Of a DNA stretch of 64,000 bases, positions 9,222 through 18,695 are shown piece by piece. Each line of letters begins with the position of its first letter. Within the stretch, counting starts at the first letter, position 1. The notes below the pieces were generated by a model, which saw nothing but the letters and a program-made list of their open reading frames with translations, was not told where the DNA came from and did no database searches. The position numbers and the translations under genes are program-made. Source of the DNA: Geosporobacter ferrireducens (GTDB lineage: Bacteria > Bacillota > Clostridia > Peptostreptococcales > Thermotaleaceae). The DNA is taken from contig NZ_CP017269.1 in the NCBI RefSeq assembly GCF_001750685.1, forward strand, positions 868,001-932,000. Reading direction: 5' to 3'.

Positions 9222-11513
9222 TTGATTTCAAAAAGAATTTCTGAATTGAAGGAGCAGCTTTTTCAAAAGAGAAGAGAAATATCCCTAGAAAGAGCAATTC
9301 TTTATACTGAATCCTGGAAGTTTACAGAGGGAGAGCCTACTGTGGTTCGACGGGCAAAAGCCTTGGCGCACATCCTTGATCATGTGAATATCAACATTGA
9401 AAGAGGGGAGTTAATTGTAGGTGGCAGAACCATTCAACCGCGTGCTGGCGTAATTTCTCCTGAAATGTCTCCTTATTGGATTCTACAAGAGCTGGATACC
9501 CTGCCTACAAGACCCCAGGATCAATTTGATATCACGGGAGCAGATAAGGTGCTTTTTAGATCCGAATTATTTCCTTATTGGAAGGATCGGTCTTTAGAAG
9601 ATCGTATCGAAAAAAAAATCCCTGATCACATTCAACAAACACGCAAAAAAAAGATCATTAAGCTAAATCAAACAGATAAGGGTCAAGGCCATATTATTCC
9701 AAGCTTTGAAAAAGTATTAAATGATGGATTAGACTGTATGATTGCTGAAGCCGCAAGCAAAAACAAGAAAGATCCCTTTAATCCATTTTATGATGCAGTC
9801 CACATTAGCCTACTGGCCACCCAACGCCACATCAATCGATATGCACAGCTTGCTTCTTCCTTAGCTGCTGTGGAAGTTGATCTGGATCGAAGAGATGAAT
9901 TATTAGAGATTGCCAGGATTTCCAATAAAATTGCAAAAGAACCACCTCACAGCTTCTATGAAGCCTTACAGTTATTTTGGTATATCAACATCATCCTTCA
10001 ACAGGAGTCTAACGCCAGTTCGATTTCGCCGGGCCGTTTCGATCAATACATGTATCCCTTTTATCAAAACACGATAGATGCCAAAGAAGACTCTTTATTA
10101 GTAAAAGAACTATTGCAGAATTTGATGATCAAATTCAATACCATTGTAGCTTTGAGGAGCGAAGAAAGTGCTAAATTTTTTGCTGGTTTCCCAATCGGTT
10201 ACAATATTATTTTAGGGGGTGTGGATCAAAAAGGTAGAGATGCAGTAAACGAGCTTTCCTACCTCATGCTGGAGACTTATGCAGATATCAAGCTTCCGCA
10301 GCCAAACTTAGGTGTACGTATTCACGAGAAAACACCCAGGGAGTTTTTGATCAAAGCTTCTGAAACCATTCGGCTAGGCACAGGTATTCCTCAGGTATTC
10401 AATGACGAAGTCATTATTCCCGCCTTTTTAAACAGAGGTGTCGCTTTAAAAGATGCGCGGGACTATGCAGTAGTTGGATGTGTGGAACTATCCATACCCG
10501 GTAAAACTTACGGACTCCACGATATTGCCCTCTTTAACCTTTTACGGGTTATGGAACTAACTTTGCAGGGACAGGCTAGTCAACCGGATTGCTTTGATAG
10601 CTTATTGGACGCTATCAAAGAGAATGTAACGCTGTATATAAAAGATATGGTTGAAGGTTCTAATATTATCGATCATGCCCACGGAGAACTTGTCCCAACA
10701 CCCTTCCTCTCTGCTTTTATTGATGGTTGTATGGATAAGGGTTTGGATGTCTCTCAAGGGGGAGCAATCTATAATTTTTCAGGGGTACAGGGTATCGGTA
10801 TCGCCAATTTGGCTGATTCTCTTCATGTAGTGAAAAAGCTTATTTTCGAGGATAATGGGATGAATCTATCTCAGCTAGTTGAACTATTAGAAAACAACTA
10901 CGCTGGACAAGAGACCCTTCGTCAGCGATTCATTCATCGGTTTGACAAATATGGAAATGACATCGATGCAGTGGATTATCTGGGCAGTGAGATTCTTACC
11001 CACTATTGTACAGAAGTTGAGAAGTATACCAATGCACGGGGAGGCATATTTCAACCGGGATCCTACACTGTTTCTGCCCATATTCCCCTGGGGGAAGCAG
11101 TAGGTGCAACACCCGATGGACGATTGGCAAAGGAACAGCTGGCCGACGGCGGTCTCTCCCCCATGGTCGGTCGAGATCGCTTAGGTCCTACGGCTAGCCT
11201 AAAGAGTGTGAGCAAACTGGATCATTATCTGCTATCGAATGGCAGCTTGTTAAATGTAAAGTTCAGCCCTTCTGCCTTAGAGGGTGAAGAGGGTATTAAA
11301 AAAATGATAGGTTACCTACAGGCATTTATGCGGCTAAAGCTTCAACATATACAATTTAATGTCATCTCTGTAGAACTACTGAAAGATGCCCAGAAGAACC
11401 CGGATAAGTATAAAAACCTTGTAGTCCGCGTTGCTGGCTACAGCGCGATTTTTATTGAGCTGAATAAGGCCATTCAAGATGATATCATTAACCGAAGAGA
11501 GCATACTTTATAG
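9222..11513 (+). CDS. Glycyl radical enzyme, YbiW/PflD-like (candidate 1,5-anhydrohexitol-6-phosphate lyase)
   Basis: A 763-residue member of the pyruvate formate-lyase-like family. The N-terminal PFL domain reads SKRISELKEQLFQKRREIS; the active-site Cys and Glu lie in VVGCVELSIPGKTYG near residue 420; the C-terminal radical loop VVRVAGYSA lies near residue 737. The single GCVE rather than a Cys-Cys pair excludes pyruvate formate-lyase. E. coli YbiW and PflD, whose genes sit with FSA aldolases and PTS genes as here, are reported to open 1,5-anhydroglucitol- or 1,5-anhydromannitol-6-phosphate to 1-deoxyfructose-6-phosphate. The same function is a strong inference from context. TTG start at 9222 with AAAGGAGG 8 nt upstream. 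Confidence 0.85.
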   Translation: MISKRISELKEQLFQKRREISLERAILYTESWKFTEGEPTVVRRAKALAHILDHVNINIERGELIVGGRTIQPRAGVISPEMSPYWILQELDTLPTRPQDQFDITGADKVLFRSELFPYWKDRSLEDRIEKKIPDHIQQTRKKKIIKLNQTDKGQGHIIPSFEKVLNDGLDCMIAEAASKNKKDPFNPFYDAVHISLLATQRHINRYAQLASSLAAVEVDLDRRDELLEIARISNKIAKEPPHSFYEALQLFWYINIILQQESNASSISPGRFDQYMYPFYQNTIDAKEDSLLVKELLQNLMIKFNTIVALRSEESAKFFAGFPIGYNIILGGVDQKGRDAVNELSYLMLETYADIKLPQPNLGVRIHEKTPREFLIKASETIRLGTGIPQVFNDEVIIPAFLNRGVALKDARDYAVVGCVELSIPGKTYGLHDIALFNLLRVMELTLQGQASQPDCFDSLLDAIKENVTLYIKDMVEGSNIIDHAHGELVPTPFLSAFIDGCMDKGLDVSQGGAIYNFSGVQGIGIANLADSLHVVKKLIFEDNGMNLSQLVELLENNYAGQETLRQRFIHRFDKYGNDIDAVDYLGSEILTHYCTEVEKYTNARGGIFQPGSYTVSAHIPLGEAVGATPDGRLAKEQLADGGLSPMVGRDRLGPTASLKSVSKLDHYLLSNGSLLNVKFSPSALEGEEGIKKMIGYLQAFMRLKLQHIQFNVISVELLKDAQKNPDKYKNLVVRVAGYSAIFIELNKAIQDDIINRREHTL

Positions 11514-11524
11514 GAAGTGAAAAA

Positions 11525-12367
11525 ATGGAAAAAGCATTGATTCTTAATATTCAAAGATATAGTATTCATGATGGAGGTGGTATACGAACACTGATCTTTT
11601 TTAAAGGCTGTCCCCTTCGGTGTCCCTGGTGCTCAAATCCTGAATCTCAAAGCTTTTCTCCGGAACTAATGCGTCGGGAATCCCTTTGTATCCAGTGCAG
11701 CAGCGTCTCCTGCCGTAGTTGTGAAAAGGATCCCTCTTTTTGTCCCACCATGGCCCTCGAACAGGCAGGAAAAGAGTATACTATAGAAGAATTAATCTAT
11801 GAAATCAAAAAAGACATTCTTTTTTACGACTGTACCGAGGGCGGTGTAACCTTATCTGGAGGTGAGCCCCTATGCCAAGGTAAGTTTGCCATAGCATTGC
11901 TAAAGCAATTGGAATACTTAGGGATTGACACAGCTATAGAAACCTCAGGCTTCTGCAGCTGGGATATTCTGGACAGGGTTTCAGATCACTTAGATCGGGT
12001 CTTGTTTGACCTGAAGATTATGTGTCCAGAAAAAGCATCTAGAATTCTTCATGGTGATAGGAACATCATCCTGGATAATTTTAAAAGATTGGTTCACAAA
12101 GGAATTCATGTGATTCCTAGAATTCCGCTAATCCCTGGCTATACCATGGATATAGAAAACATAGAAGAAATCATCATGTTTACAAAAGATCTCGCTGTCA
12201 AAGAGGTTCACCTGCTTCCTTTCCATCAGTACGGAAGCACAAAGTATAAGTCTATCGGCAAAGCCTATGCTTTAGAGGACCTTTCTCCTCCTTCCCCAGA
12301 AGATTTACACAGAATAAAAATTTGCTTTGAACAAGCAGGTTTTAAGGTCATTGTAGGCGGTTTATAG
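11525..12367 (+). CDS. Glycyl radical enzyme activase (radical SAM, PflE/PflC-like)
   Basis: A 280-residue activating enzyme that puts the glycyl radical on its partner using S-adenosylmethionine and a [4Fe-4S] cluster. The radical SAM motif lies in GCPLRCPWCSNPES (CX3CX2C, about residues 29-36). A ferredoxin-like Cys-rich insert (CIQCSSVSCRSC ... FCPTMAL, about residues 56-80) is typical of activases outside the pyruvate formate-lyase branch, though it seems to hold Cys for only one to two clusters. The motif VTLSGGEPLCQ follows. It starts 11 nt after the glycyl radical enzyme stop, so the two are co-expressed. Confidence 0.94.
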   Translation: MEKALILNIQRYSIHDGGGIRTLIFFKGCPLRCPWCSNPESQSFSPELMRRESLCIQCSSVSCRSCEKDPSFCPTMALEQAGKEYTIEELIYEIKKDILFYDCTEGGVTLSGGEPLCQGKFAIALLKQLEYLGIDTAIETSGFCSWDILDRVSDHLDRVLFDLKIMCPEKASRILHGDRNIILDNFKRLVHKGIHVIPRIPLIPGYTMDIENIEEIIMFTKDLAVKEVHLLPFHQYGSTKYKSIGKAYALEDLSPPSPEDLHRIKICFEQAGFKVIVGGL

Positions 12368-12390
12368 AATATATTTAAGGAGTGGTAATG

Positions 12391-13257
12391 ATGAAAAGAT
12401 TACTTTTAACTGGCGGAAATGGTTTTTTCTGTACTCGATTAACAAAAACCTATCAACATACCTATGATATTCTTTCTACGGATGTACCTCAGCTAGATAT
12501 TACTAATCGCGATCAGGCAATGGAAGCATTTCACCAATTTAAACCTGATTATGTTCTTCATGCTGCAGCTGTAGCCAGTACGGACTTCTGTAACAATAAT
12601 CCCGAGATTGCCCACAATATTAATGTTAAGGGCGCCCAACATGTGGCAGAAGCAGCCAAAGCCGTAAATGCCAAAATGATTTTTATCAGTACGGAGCAAG
12701 TCTTCAATGGCAATACTTCTCCAGGACCTTATCGAGAAGAAGATTGTCCTATTCCGGATACAGTTTACGGCCAAACGAAGCTGGAGGCTGAAGAAAAATT
12801 GAGGGATATCCTCGATGAACTTTGGGTATTGCGGTTTACATGGTTGTATGGACTTCCAGAAAGAAACTGCGGCATGTCTCCAAATATTCTTTGGGATACC
12901 TTATCTGCTGTATTAAAAGGAGAAAAAATCAAGGTCACTTCAAATGAATATCGTGGTCTAACCTATGTATATGATGTGATCGATCAAATCCCTAAAATAT
13001 TTGAAATTCCCTACGGTACCTACCATATTGGAAGCCAAAATCACCTGAGCCGTTATGATGTATCCAAGCTCATATTAAAAGAAGTAGGCCTGGAAGAAAG
13101 AATAGATCATCTGCTGGAGATGGACTTAGAAAAATATAAGGATCATCCTAGAGACGCTCGACTCAGCAATGAAAAAATTAAAACTTATGGCATAGGGTTC
13201 GCTGATACAAAAGACAGTATCAAAAAATGCTTGGAGGAATTTAAGCTTAAAATTTAA
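12391..13257 (+). CDS. NAD(P)-dependent SDR reductase/epimerase, RmlD-like
   Basis: Extended short-chain dehydrogenase of about 288 residues. The Rossmann motif [12 protein letters not shown] lies at the N-terminus, and the catalytic YGQTKLEAE (YxxxK) near residue 128. It resembles dTDP-4-dehydrorhamnose reductases, but no nucleotide-sugar genes are near. Start at ATG 12391, 8 nt after AAGGAG; the upstream GTG overlaps that site. In the operon it may handle a redox step of the anhydrosugar pathway, for example on a keto-sugar or hydroxyacetone. That is a guess. Confidence 0.8.
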   Translation: MKRLLLTGGNGFFCTRLTKTYQHTYDILSTDVPQLDITNRDQAMEAFHQFKPDYVLHAAAVASTDFCNNNPEIAHNINVKGAQHVAEAAKAVNAKMIFISTEQVFNGNTSPGPYREEDCPIPDTVYGQTKLEAEEKLRDILDELWVLRFTWLYGLPERNCGMSPNILWDTLSAVLKGEKIKVTSNEYRGLTYVYDVIDQIPKIFEIPYGTYHIGSQNHLSRYDVSKLILKEVGLEERIDHLLEMDLEKYKDHPRDARLSNEKIKTYGIGFADTKDSIKKCLEEFKLKI

Positions 13258-13276
13258 AAAAGAGAGGAGCAATAAA

Positions 13277-13474
13277 ATGCAAGTGCATTCATTTACTCTT
13301 GAGGATGTTCAGTTGCTTAGAGAAACTGTAGGCCCAAGCATTGGTGTAAAGGCTGCGGGTGGTATCCGTACCTTTGAGAATGCAGTAAAAATGCTTCAAG
13401 CCGGCGCAAACAGATTAGGGACTAGCGGTGCAGTTGAAATCATTACCGGGAATCTATCCACTAGCAGCTATTAA
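13277..13474 (+). pseudogene. C-terminal fragment of deoxyribose-phosphate aldolase (DeoC-like)
   Basis: A 65-residue ORF that matches only the last third of Deo[14 protein letters not shown], then the phosphate-binding [10 protein letters not shown] and [11 protein letters not shown] full DeoC has about 220 residues. The segment with the Schiff-base Lys is missing, so it cannot be a working aldolase alone. It has its own GAGGAG site 7 nt before the ATG and sits tightly in the operon, between the SDR and FSA-type aldolase genes. It is most likely a deletion remnant; retention as a small functional protein cannot be excluded. Confidence 0.7.
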
Positions 13475-13512
13475 ACTTGTTTGTTATTATAGATAAATTA
13501 AGGAGTGATACA

Positions 13513-14190
13513 ATGCAATACTTATTAGATACTGCGGATGTTCAAGCCATTCAACGGGCCTATGACCTCTACCCTGTATGTGGTGTTACAACAAATCCTA
13601 CAATTATTGCAAAGGAAAACAGGCCCTTTTTTGAAATATTAAGAGACATTCGAAATATCATTGGAAATGCTTCCATGCTACATGTACAAACCTTAGGAAA
13701 AACTGCAGCGGAGATTGTAAAAGAGGGCGAATATCTTCATGAAATTGTGGCAGGAAATATTTATGTGAAAATTCCAGTTACTGCTGAAGGGATTAAAGCG
13801 ATAAAAATCTTAACTTCGAAGGAAATTCAGGTCACCGCTACGGCTATACTTACTGCACAGCAAGCTTTGATGGCAGCCGTTGCCGGCGCCAGCTACGTAG
13901 CACCCTATGTGAATCGGATTGATAATATTGCAGGAGATGGCGTAGGCGTGGTAGCAGAAATTGTAGAACTTTTTAATACCTATAAGCTGGAAACAAAAGT
14001 ACTGGCCGCATCTTTTAAAAACATTCAACAAATTCATGGAGTTGCTTTGGCAGGTGCCCATTCCGTTACCATTAACGGTGAGCTCATGGACGGATTGCTG
14101 CAGCACCCATTGACAGATTGGAGCATTGACCGGTTTAGCTGCGATTGGGAAGGTGTATACGGAAAGAATAAGCTAGTTTCAGATCTGTAA
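13513..14190 (+). CDS. Fructose-6-phosphate aldolase (FSA/transaldolase family)
   Basis: A 225-residue FSA-type aldolase. It aligns by eye with E. coli FsaA throughout: LDTADV, CGVTTNPTII, the Schiff-base Lys in IYVKIPVTAEGIKAIK near residue 84, YVAPYVNRID near 130, and KVLAASFKN near 165. Start at ATG 13513, with AAGGAG upstream; the longer frame from 13477 has no such site. FSA enzymes cleave fructose-6-phosphate or 1-deoxyfructose-6-phosphate; the latter would give glyceraldehyde-3-phosphate and hydroxyacetone. This is the expected next step after the glycyl radical enzyme. Confidence 0.92.
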   Translation: MQYLLDTADVQAIQRAYDLYPVCGVTTNPTIIAKENRPFFEILRDIRNIIGNASMLHVQTLGKTAAEIVKEGEYLHEIVAGNIYVKIPVTAEGIKAIKILTSKEIQVTATAILTAQQALMAAVAGASYVAPYVNRIDNIAGDGVGVVAEIVELFNTYKLETKVLAASFKNIQQIHGVALAGAHSVTINGELMDGLLQHPLTDWSIDRFSCDWEGVYGKNKLVSDL

Positions 14191-14230
14191 CTCATATAAC
14201 CCTTAAATATATCAAGTGGGAGGAAATGGA

Positions 14231-14494
14231 ATGGAAAAAGAACTGAAAATACTTAATAAACAAGGCTTACATGCACGGCCTGCTTCAATTTTAGTAAAAA
14301 CTGCAGCAAAATTTCAATCAGACATTCAGCTTCTCTATAACGGCTATACGGGGAATGCAAAATCTATCATGAGTATCATGAGTTTAGGTCTTGTGCAGGA
14401 TGCTGTCTTTACCCTGGTAGCAAGCGGACCTGATGAGGCAGAAGCAATAGCAGCAATCACAGATCTGATAGAATCTAAATTCGGAGAAGAATAA
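14231..14494 (+). CDS. HPr-like phosphocarrier protein
   Basis: An 87-residue HPr. The phosphorylated His lies in NKQGLHARPASILV at about residue 14, and the regulatory-type Ser in GNAKSIMSIMSLGL at about residue 46, followed by GPDEAEAI. Start at ATG 14231, after GGGAGG. No enzyme I gene is near, so it must draw on a general enzyme I. It is likely a dedicated carrier for the EIIA and PRD regulator encoded on the other strand. It ends the operon at a terminator. Confidence 0.92.
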   Translation: MEKELKILNKQGLHARPASILVKTAAKFQSDIQLLYNGYTGNAKSIMSIMSLGLVQDAVFTLVASGPDEAEAIAAITDLIESKFGEE

Positions 14495-14500
14495 AACCGT

Positions 14501-14536
14501 AAAAATAGCAGAGGGATTTTCCTTCCGCTATTTTTT
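14501..14536 (+). terminator. Terminator of the glycyl radical enzyme operon
   Basis: AAAAATAGC (14501-14509) pairs with GCTATTTTT (14527-14535), directly after the HPr stop. Confidence 0.8.
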
Positions 14537-14564
14537 ACTTTTCTACTGAACTCAAACGAATTTC

Positions 14565-14620
14565 TATAAAAAGAGCGTCTACGACGCTTTCGCTAGGGAA
14601 CCCTAGGTTCCCTTCGACGA
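14565..14620. repeat. Multi-hairpin repeat, partial copy
   Basis: About 55 bp identical or nearly so to the start of the repeats at 47139 and 50349. It keeps only the first two hairpins (AGCGTC/GACGCT and AGGGAACC/GGTTCCCT). The remaining gap to 14750 shows no gene. Confidence 0.8.
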
Positions 14621-14749
14621 TTCTGCAACTATTTTACAAAAATCGATGGCTGTATCTTATATAAATTAATTTTAGAGCGAACAGCGGAAATATAATAGAT
14701 AAAAATTGTTTGAGAAACCGGTATTCGCTCCAAAGTAACTTTATCATGT

Positions 14750-16168
14750 TTAAATCTTTCCTATTATCTCCTTATTCATTCCCAAATGTAGCATGTAATC
14801 ATCTAACTGTTTTTCAATGCTTCCATCAATTTCAGGTTTTTTATAGGCTCGCAGCATTTCTTCTAACCTATTATGCATCGAATCATATAGGACTTGATTT
14901 GGGTCTTCTCCAGGCATTAACCTTCTTCTGATACTTATTGAGGGAAACCATGGATCTTTTCTACATCGTTGAACAGTATGGATATGTTCTATGAAGGTTG
15001 TTCCTTCAACAACATCTTTTATTGCATCTAAGGCTAGAGTAGTTTCATTTACTTCTAATTCCTTAAAATAATATTTCAATCGATCAATTATTTCTAAATC
15101 CATTACGAATTTTTCATAGCTCATGGAAGAAAAAGAATCCAATATTCCTGCACTGTGCATTACAAAGTTTGCTTTTTCCTGGTATGCCTCAAAAAGCGAC
15201 ATCATGCTTTCAAATCCACTTTGCGCAGTAATTCCATTAGCGTCCGTCATACCGCCTCCGCTCCTGCACGGCAGCCCATATTTTTTTGCAAGCCTTGCAC
15301 CATATTTTGCCTGAAGCGTAAAACCTGGAGATCCGATAGATACATTGCAGGTTCTCATATCCATTGTAGTTGCTGCGAATGTATAGATCACTGGATTTCC
15401 TGGGTTTAAAATCTGTGTAAGCACAAGGGTGCCTAATATTTCAGCATTTGCCATTGCTATATTACCCGCTGGCGATATGGGGCCTGTTCCTCCGGCCATA
15501 GGTCCTGGTGCAATGGCTATAGGTTGATTATATTGTGTACAAACATATAATGTTTCAAGGGCATTTCTGTCTATCTTAAGAGGACTTAAAGTAGAAATGA
15601 GGGTTATGATTCTGGGCTTTTTCTTTAATTCTTCGCGGCCTCCAAACAATATTGAAGCAAGATGCATAATATGTTCTGTACTTTCCTGATTACCGGATAC
15701 ACCCATAATACACTTTGAGGAACGTTTCATTGTGGTGTATACCATTGCTGCAGCACTTAGCTTGGCGTCTATATCATTTGGCTGTACAAGAATTCCACCA
15801 TTTATTTTAAAAGCTGGGCTGACATGTACCAATTCTGCAAATTTCAAATAGTCATCAAATAGAGCATTTCTTATTTTTCCATCTACTTCCATTATTTTAG
15901 GACATCCATAGCCCGGAGTAAAATTTAGCTCTTCTGTATTGAGCCGCATGTTAAAAGCCTCATCCCTTGCGTAAACAATAAATTCTTTAGGCGCTTTTGA
16001 CATATATTCATTAATTTGTTCCTCTGTAAAATAAGCGCGATTATTTTTTACTTCTATACCAGCATCTAGCAGTATTTTTTTAGTTTCCTCGTGCTGAAAC
16101 TCTATTCCAATCTGGCTCAAAATATCGATAGAAGCTCTATGTAATACTTCAATCTTCTCATTTACCAC
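14750..16168 (-). CDS. MttB-family corrinoid methyltransferase, non-pyrrolysine (paralog 1)
   Basis: A 472-residue trimethylamine-methyltransferase-family protein with an uninterrupted frame, so no amber/pyrrolysine read-through is needed. Conserved stretches include FTPGYGCPKIM, TLISTLSPLKID, GPMAGGTGPISPAGN and GLPCRSGGGMTDANG. Non-pyrrolysine members (MtgB, MtpB, MtcB types) demethylate glycine betaine, proline betaine or carnitine and pass the methyl to a corrinoid protein. The GTG start overlaps the stop of the BCCT transporter gene by 1 nt, after GGAGGTGG. The coupling suggests that the transported quaternary amine is its substrate. Confidence 0.92.
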   Translation of the reverse strand: MVNEKIEVLHRASIDILSQIGIEFQHEETKKILLDAGIEVKNNRAYFTEEQINEYMSKAPKEFIVYARDEAFNMRLNTEELNFTPGYGCPKIMEVDGKIRNALFDDYLKFAELVHVSPAFKINGGILVQPNDIDAKLSAAAMVYTTMKRSSKCIMGVSGNQESTEHIMHLASILFGGREELKKKPRIITLISTLSPLKIDRNALETLYVCTQYNQPIAIAPGPMAGGTGPISPAGNIAMANAEILGTLVLTQILNPGNPVIYTFAATTMDMRTCNVSIGSPGFTLQAKYGARLAKKYGLPCRSGGGMTDANGITAQSGFESMMSLFEAYQEKANFVMHSAGILDSFSSMSYEKFVMDLEIIDRLKYYFKELEVNETTLALDAIKDVVEGTTFIEHIHTVQRCRKDPWFPSISIRRRLMPGEDPNQVLYDSMHNRLEEMLRAYKKPEIDGSIEKQLDDYMLHLGMNKEIIGKI

Positions 16169-17769
16169 TATACCACCTCCGACTTTTCCACCTTTTCTTC
16201 GATTTCTTCTTTAGGCTTATTGTACATATAGACAATAAAGCCTACCATCATAGCTATTTCGATAAATAATATGGGAAATCCTGCTAGTGTTTTTACTACC
16301 TTTATTCCTTCCAGCCCTCCATTTAATACAAATATAATTGAAGTAAGGCCCATTAAAAGCCCCCAACAAAGTTTAATCACTGCTGGTGCTTCTTTTACAT
16401 TCATATTATTCTTTAAGGTCATTAAAGACACAGTCGAGGTCATAGAATCAGCCAATGTAACAAAAGATAGTATGATTAGGATGATCATCAAAGGCCGTAG
16501 AATTGTTGCAAGAGGCAGAAAATCAAATATCTTTAACATAACAGATTCTAGGCCATTTGCCTGCATAAAGCCATACAGATCATAACCCAGATTAAATTGG
16601 GCGTTCAGAGTCAAACCGCCAAAAACTCCAAACCAGATCATTCCAAATACTGAGGGCAGCAGCCAGTTGACAACAATAAATTCCCGTATCGTTCTTCCAT
16701 AGCACAGTTTTATCAGAAATAATCCTACGATAGGCCCGAAGGAAAGCCAGTCTACAAACCAGTACATATCCCACCATTGGGGCCATAATCCACTATCGGG
16801 AAATGGATCAGTAAATGTCATGGCTTCAAGGAAATTATTAAGAAATGCTCCCATGGATTGAGTTGTAAGGTTCAATATGTAACTAGTTGGTCCGAATATA
16901 AGCGCAAAGATCATAAAAACGATAAATGCCCATGCGTTTTTATCACTAAGCCACTTTATTCCCTTATCTAATCCAGAAATACTAGATATGTTGTAGGCTA
17001 CAATAATGATCATCGCAATCCCCACCCAAACAACAGGACCTGGTTCAATGCCAAATACATACTTTAATCCACTGCCGATCTGCAAGAGTCCATATCCTAA
17101 TGATCCAGCAACCCCACCGGTAATAGCGAATACCGTTAGAGCATCGACTGTAGTTGAAAAGGTATTTCCCAGTGCCTTATCTCCGATCATTGGAACAAAG
17201 CCGGAACTAATATTATAGGGTTTTCGCATATTATAATATGCATACCCAACTATTACACCTATAGTTATATAGATGGCATAGGGTGTAAAGGTCCAATGCA
17301 AAAATGAGGTTCTCATTGCCCAGATGATTGCATCCCTGCTTCCTGCAATCATTTCCACACCTGGTGCCGGTTCCATTGAAAACAACAAAGGCTCCGGAGC
17401 AGCCCAGAATACAATCCCCGTTCCAATCCCTGCACATATGGATATCGCCCACCAGTTCCAAGTACTATATCGCGGTTTCGCATCTTTTCCGCCAAATTTA
17501 ATTTTACCTACAGGATGAAAACAAAGAACAGCTAAAAAAATTACAAAAGATAGACAGCCTAAATCTACCAGCCACCCTAAGCTAACCATTAGTTTTTCAA
17601 AAATACCCCATAATACCTTTAAAAATGCAGAAGAGTCTGTAAATCCAAGTACTATAAGTGCCGCAAATATACTAACAGGTGCAATGATGACACCCCACCT
17701 TAATCCAAACTTTTTCTGGGAATGGTTTTCTCCTTCTAAGGTATTGATCTCATTATTATTATCTTTCAT
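16168..17769 (-). CDS. BCCT-family betaine/carnitine/choline transporter (paralog 2)
   Basis: A 533-residue transporter with about twelve membrane segments. The BCCT signature region includes NWWAISICAGIGTGIVFWAAPEP, TFLHWTFTPYAIY-like segments and DMYWFVDWLSFGPIVG with the Trp-rich substrate box. It imports quaternary ammonium compounds with Na+ or H+. The charged C-terminal tail (EEIEEKVEKSE) could be osmosensory or simply linker. It lies between the racemase-like gene and an MttB paralog in one operon, pointing to catabolic uptake rather than osmoprotection. Confidence 0.93.
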   Translation of the reverse strand: MKDNNNEINTLEGENHSQKKFGLRWGVIIAPVSIFAALIVLGFTDSSAFLKVLWGIFEKLMVSLGWLVDLGCLSFVIFLAVLCFHPVGKIKFGGKDAKPRYSTWNWWAISICAGIGTGIVFWAAPEPLLFSMEPAPGVEMIAGSRDAIIWAMRTSFLHWTFTPYAIYITIGVIVGYAYYNMRKPYNISSGFVPMIGDKALGNTFSTTVDALTVFAITGGVAGSLGYGLLQIGSGLKYVFGIEPGPVVWVGIAMIIIVAYNISSISGLDKGIKWLSDKNAWAFIVFMIFALIFGPTSYILNLTTQSMGAFLNNFLEAMTFTDPFPDSGLWPQWWDMYWFVDWLSFGPIVGLFLIKLCYGRTIREFIVVNWLLPSVFGMIWFGVFGGLTLNAQFNLGYDLYGFMQANGLESVMLKIFDFLPLATILRPLMIILIILSFVTLADSMTSTVSLMTLKNNMNVKEAPAVIKLCWGLLMGLTSIIFVLNGGLEGIKVVKTLAGFPILFIEIAMMVGFIVYMYNKPKEEIEEKVEKSEVV

Positions 17770-17809
17770 ATACCCTGACCTCCCATTATTATTTTAATCA
17801 TCTTATTTT

Positions 17810-18598
17810 CTAGACGTGCCCGTAATAATCTCTATGGTTTACTACAGAATAGGCATAATCTAACAATGTTCCCCAACTGAACACAGGCATATCCACTGCT
17901 CTTTGTACAGCTCTGGCAAAAGGCTGCATACCGGTGCATTCCAGCATAATTGCTCTAATCCTTGGATTTTTTTCTACAAAAGCTTTGCAAATCTTGATCA
18001 TGTCTTTTTCTGATTGGTCATAGTAGCTTTCAGGAATTTGCGGCCGCTTTTCATGATCCCATAAACTATCGAACTGAGGGCAGCCATACTCATCCTGTGC
18101 ACCCGCTATCAAAAAATTACTATTAAGATCAATGCCAACATTTTCAAGATGTGCATCGGTTAAAAACCTTTTTTGTGCGCAAACGATTCCTACATAATTC
18201 TTAGGTCCAATTAATTGCTGCATAAAAGGTACCTGCAGCAGGCTTGACATAAATACAGGCACATCTACATGCCCTGCTACATCTTTTTGGAAATACGCAA
18301 AGTATCCACACTCTGCTGCAATTGCCTTGCAACCCATTCTTTCCAGTTTCTTAGCTGCTCTTAGAATTGGTTCTCTGCAGGGCGATTTGTCCTGTTCCCA
18401 TACCAATGTATAGTTGTCTACCCCTTCAGCAATTTCATATTGTATTGGGTACCCAAAAGCGCTGGCATTTCGTACATCTCCCGGAAAACCCGGATAGGCA
18501 TCATCCAGCACCATAATGCCTAATCCCATACCATAGCAGGTATGATTTTTTCGCGTTACAATATAGTTGATATCTCTGTCTCTGCCTTGATAAAACAT
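17810..18598 (-). CDS. Asp/Glu/hydantoin racemase-superfamily protein
   Basis: A 262-residue protein with the two Cys expected for the cofactor-independent Asp/Glu racemase fold: AIAAECGYFAYFQ near residue 98 and IMLECTGMQPFARA near residue 218. It also has the substrate loop SSLLQVPFMQQLIG. Members include aspartate racemase, hydantoin racemase and maleate isomerase, so the exact reaction is open. It has a strong ribosome binding site (AAGGGGG). Its place among betaine demethylation genes suggests action on the amino- or hydroxy-acid backbone left after demethylation. Confidence 0.75.
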   Translation of the reverse strand: MFYQGRDRDINYIVTRKNHTCYGMGLGIMVLDDAYPGFPGDVRNASAFGYPIQYEIAEGVDNYTLVWEQDKSPCREPILRAAKKLERMGCKAIAAECGYFAYFQKDVAGHVDVPVFMSSLLQVPFMQQLIGPKNYVGIVCAQKRFLTDAHLENVGIDLNSNFLIAGAQDEYGCPQFDSLWDHEKRPQIPESYYDQSEKDMIKICKAFVEKNPRIRAIMLECTGMQPFARAVQRAVDMPVFSWGTLLDYAYSVVNHRDYYGHV

Positions 18599-18620
18599 TT
18601 TATTTCCCCCTTAATAATTT

Positions 18621-18695
18621 TGAAAAACAACCTGCCATCCCATAAAAGCTACAATCTGACTCCTGGCAGCACCTACTAAAGAAAGGCAGGTCGTT
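18621..18695 (-). terminator. Long-range hairpin between MttB paralog 2 and racemase-like gene
   Basis: The strands at 18626-18636 and 18685-18695 pair over 11 bp with one G-T wobble. On the minus strand a TTTTTC run follows. It may act as a partial terminator that lowers expression of the distal genes, or as an mRNA stabiliser. Confidence 0.5.
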
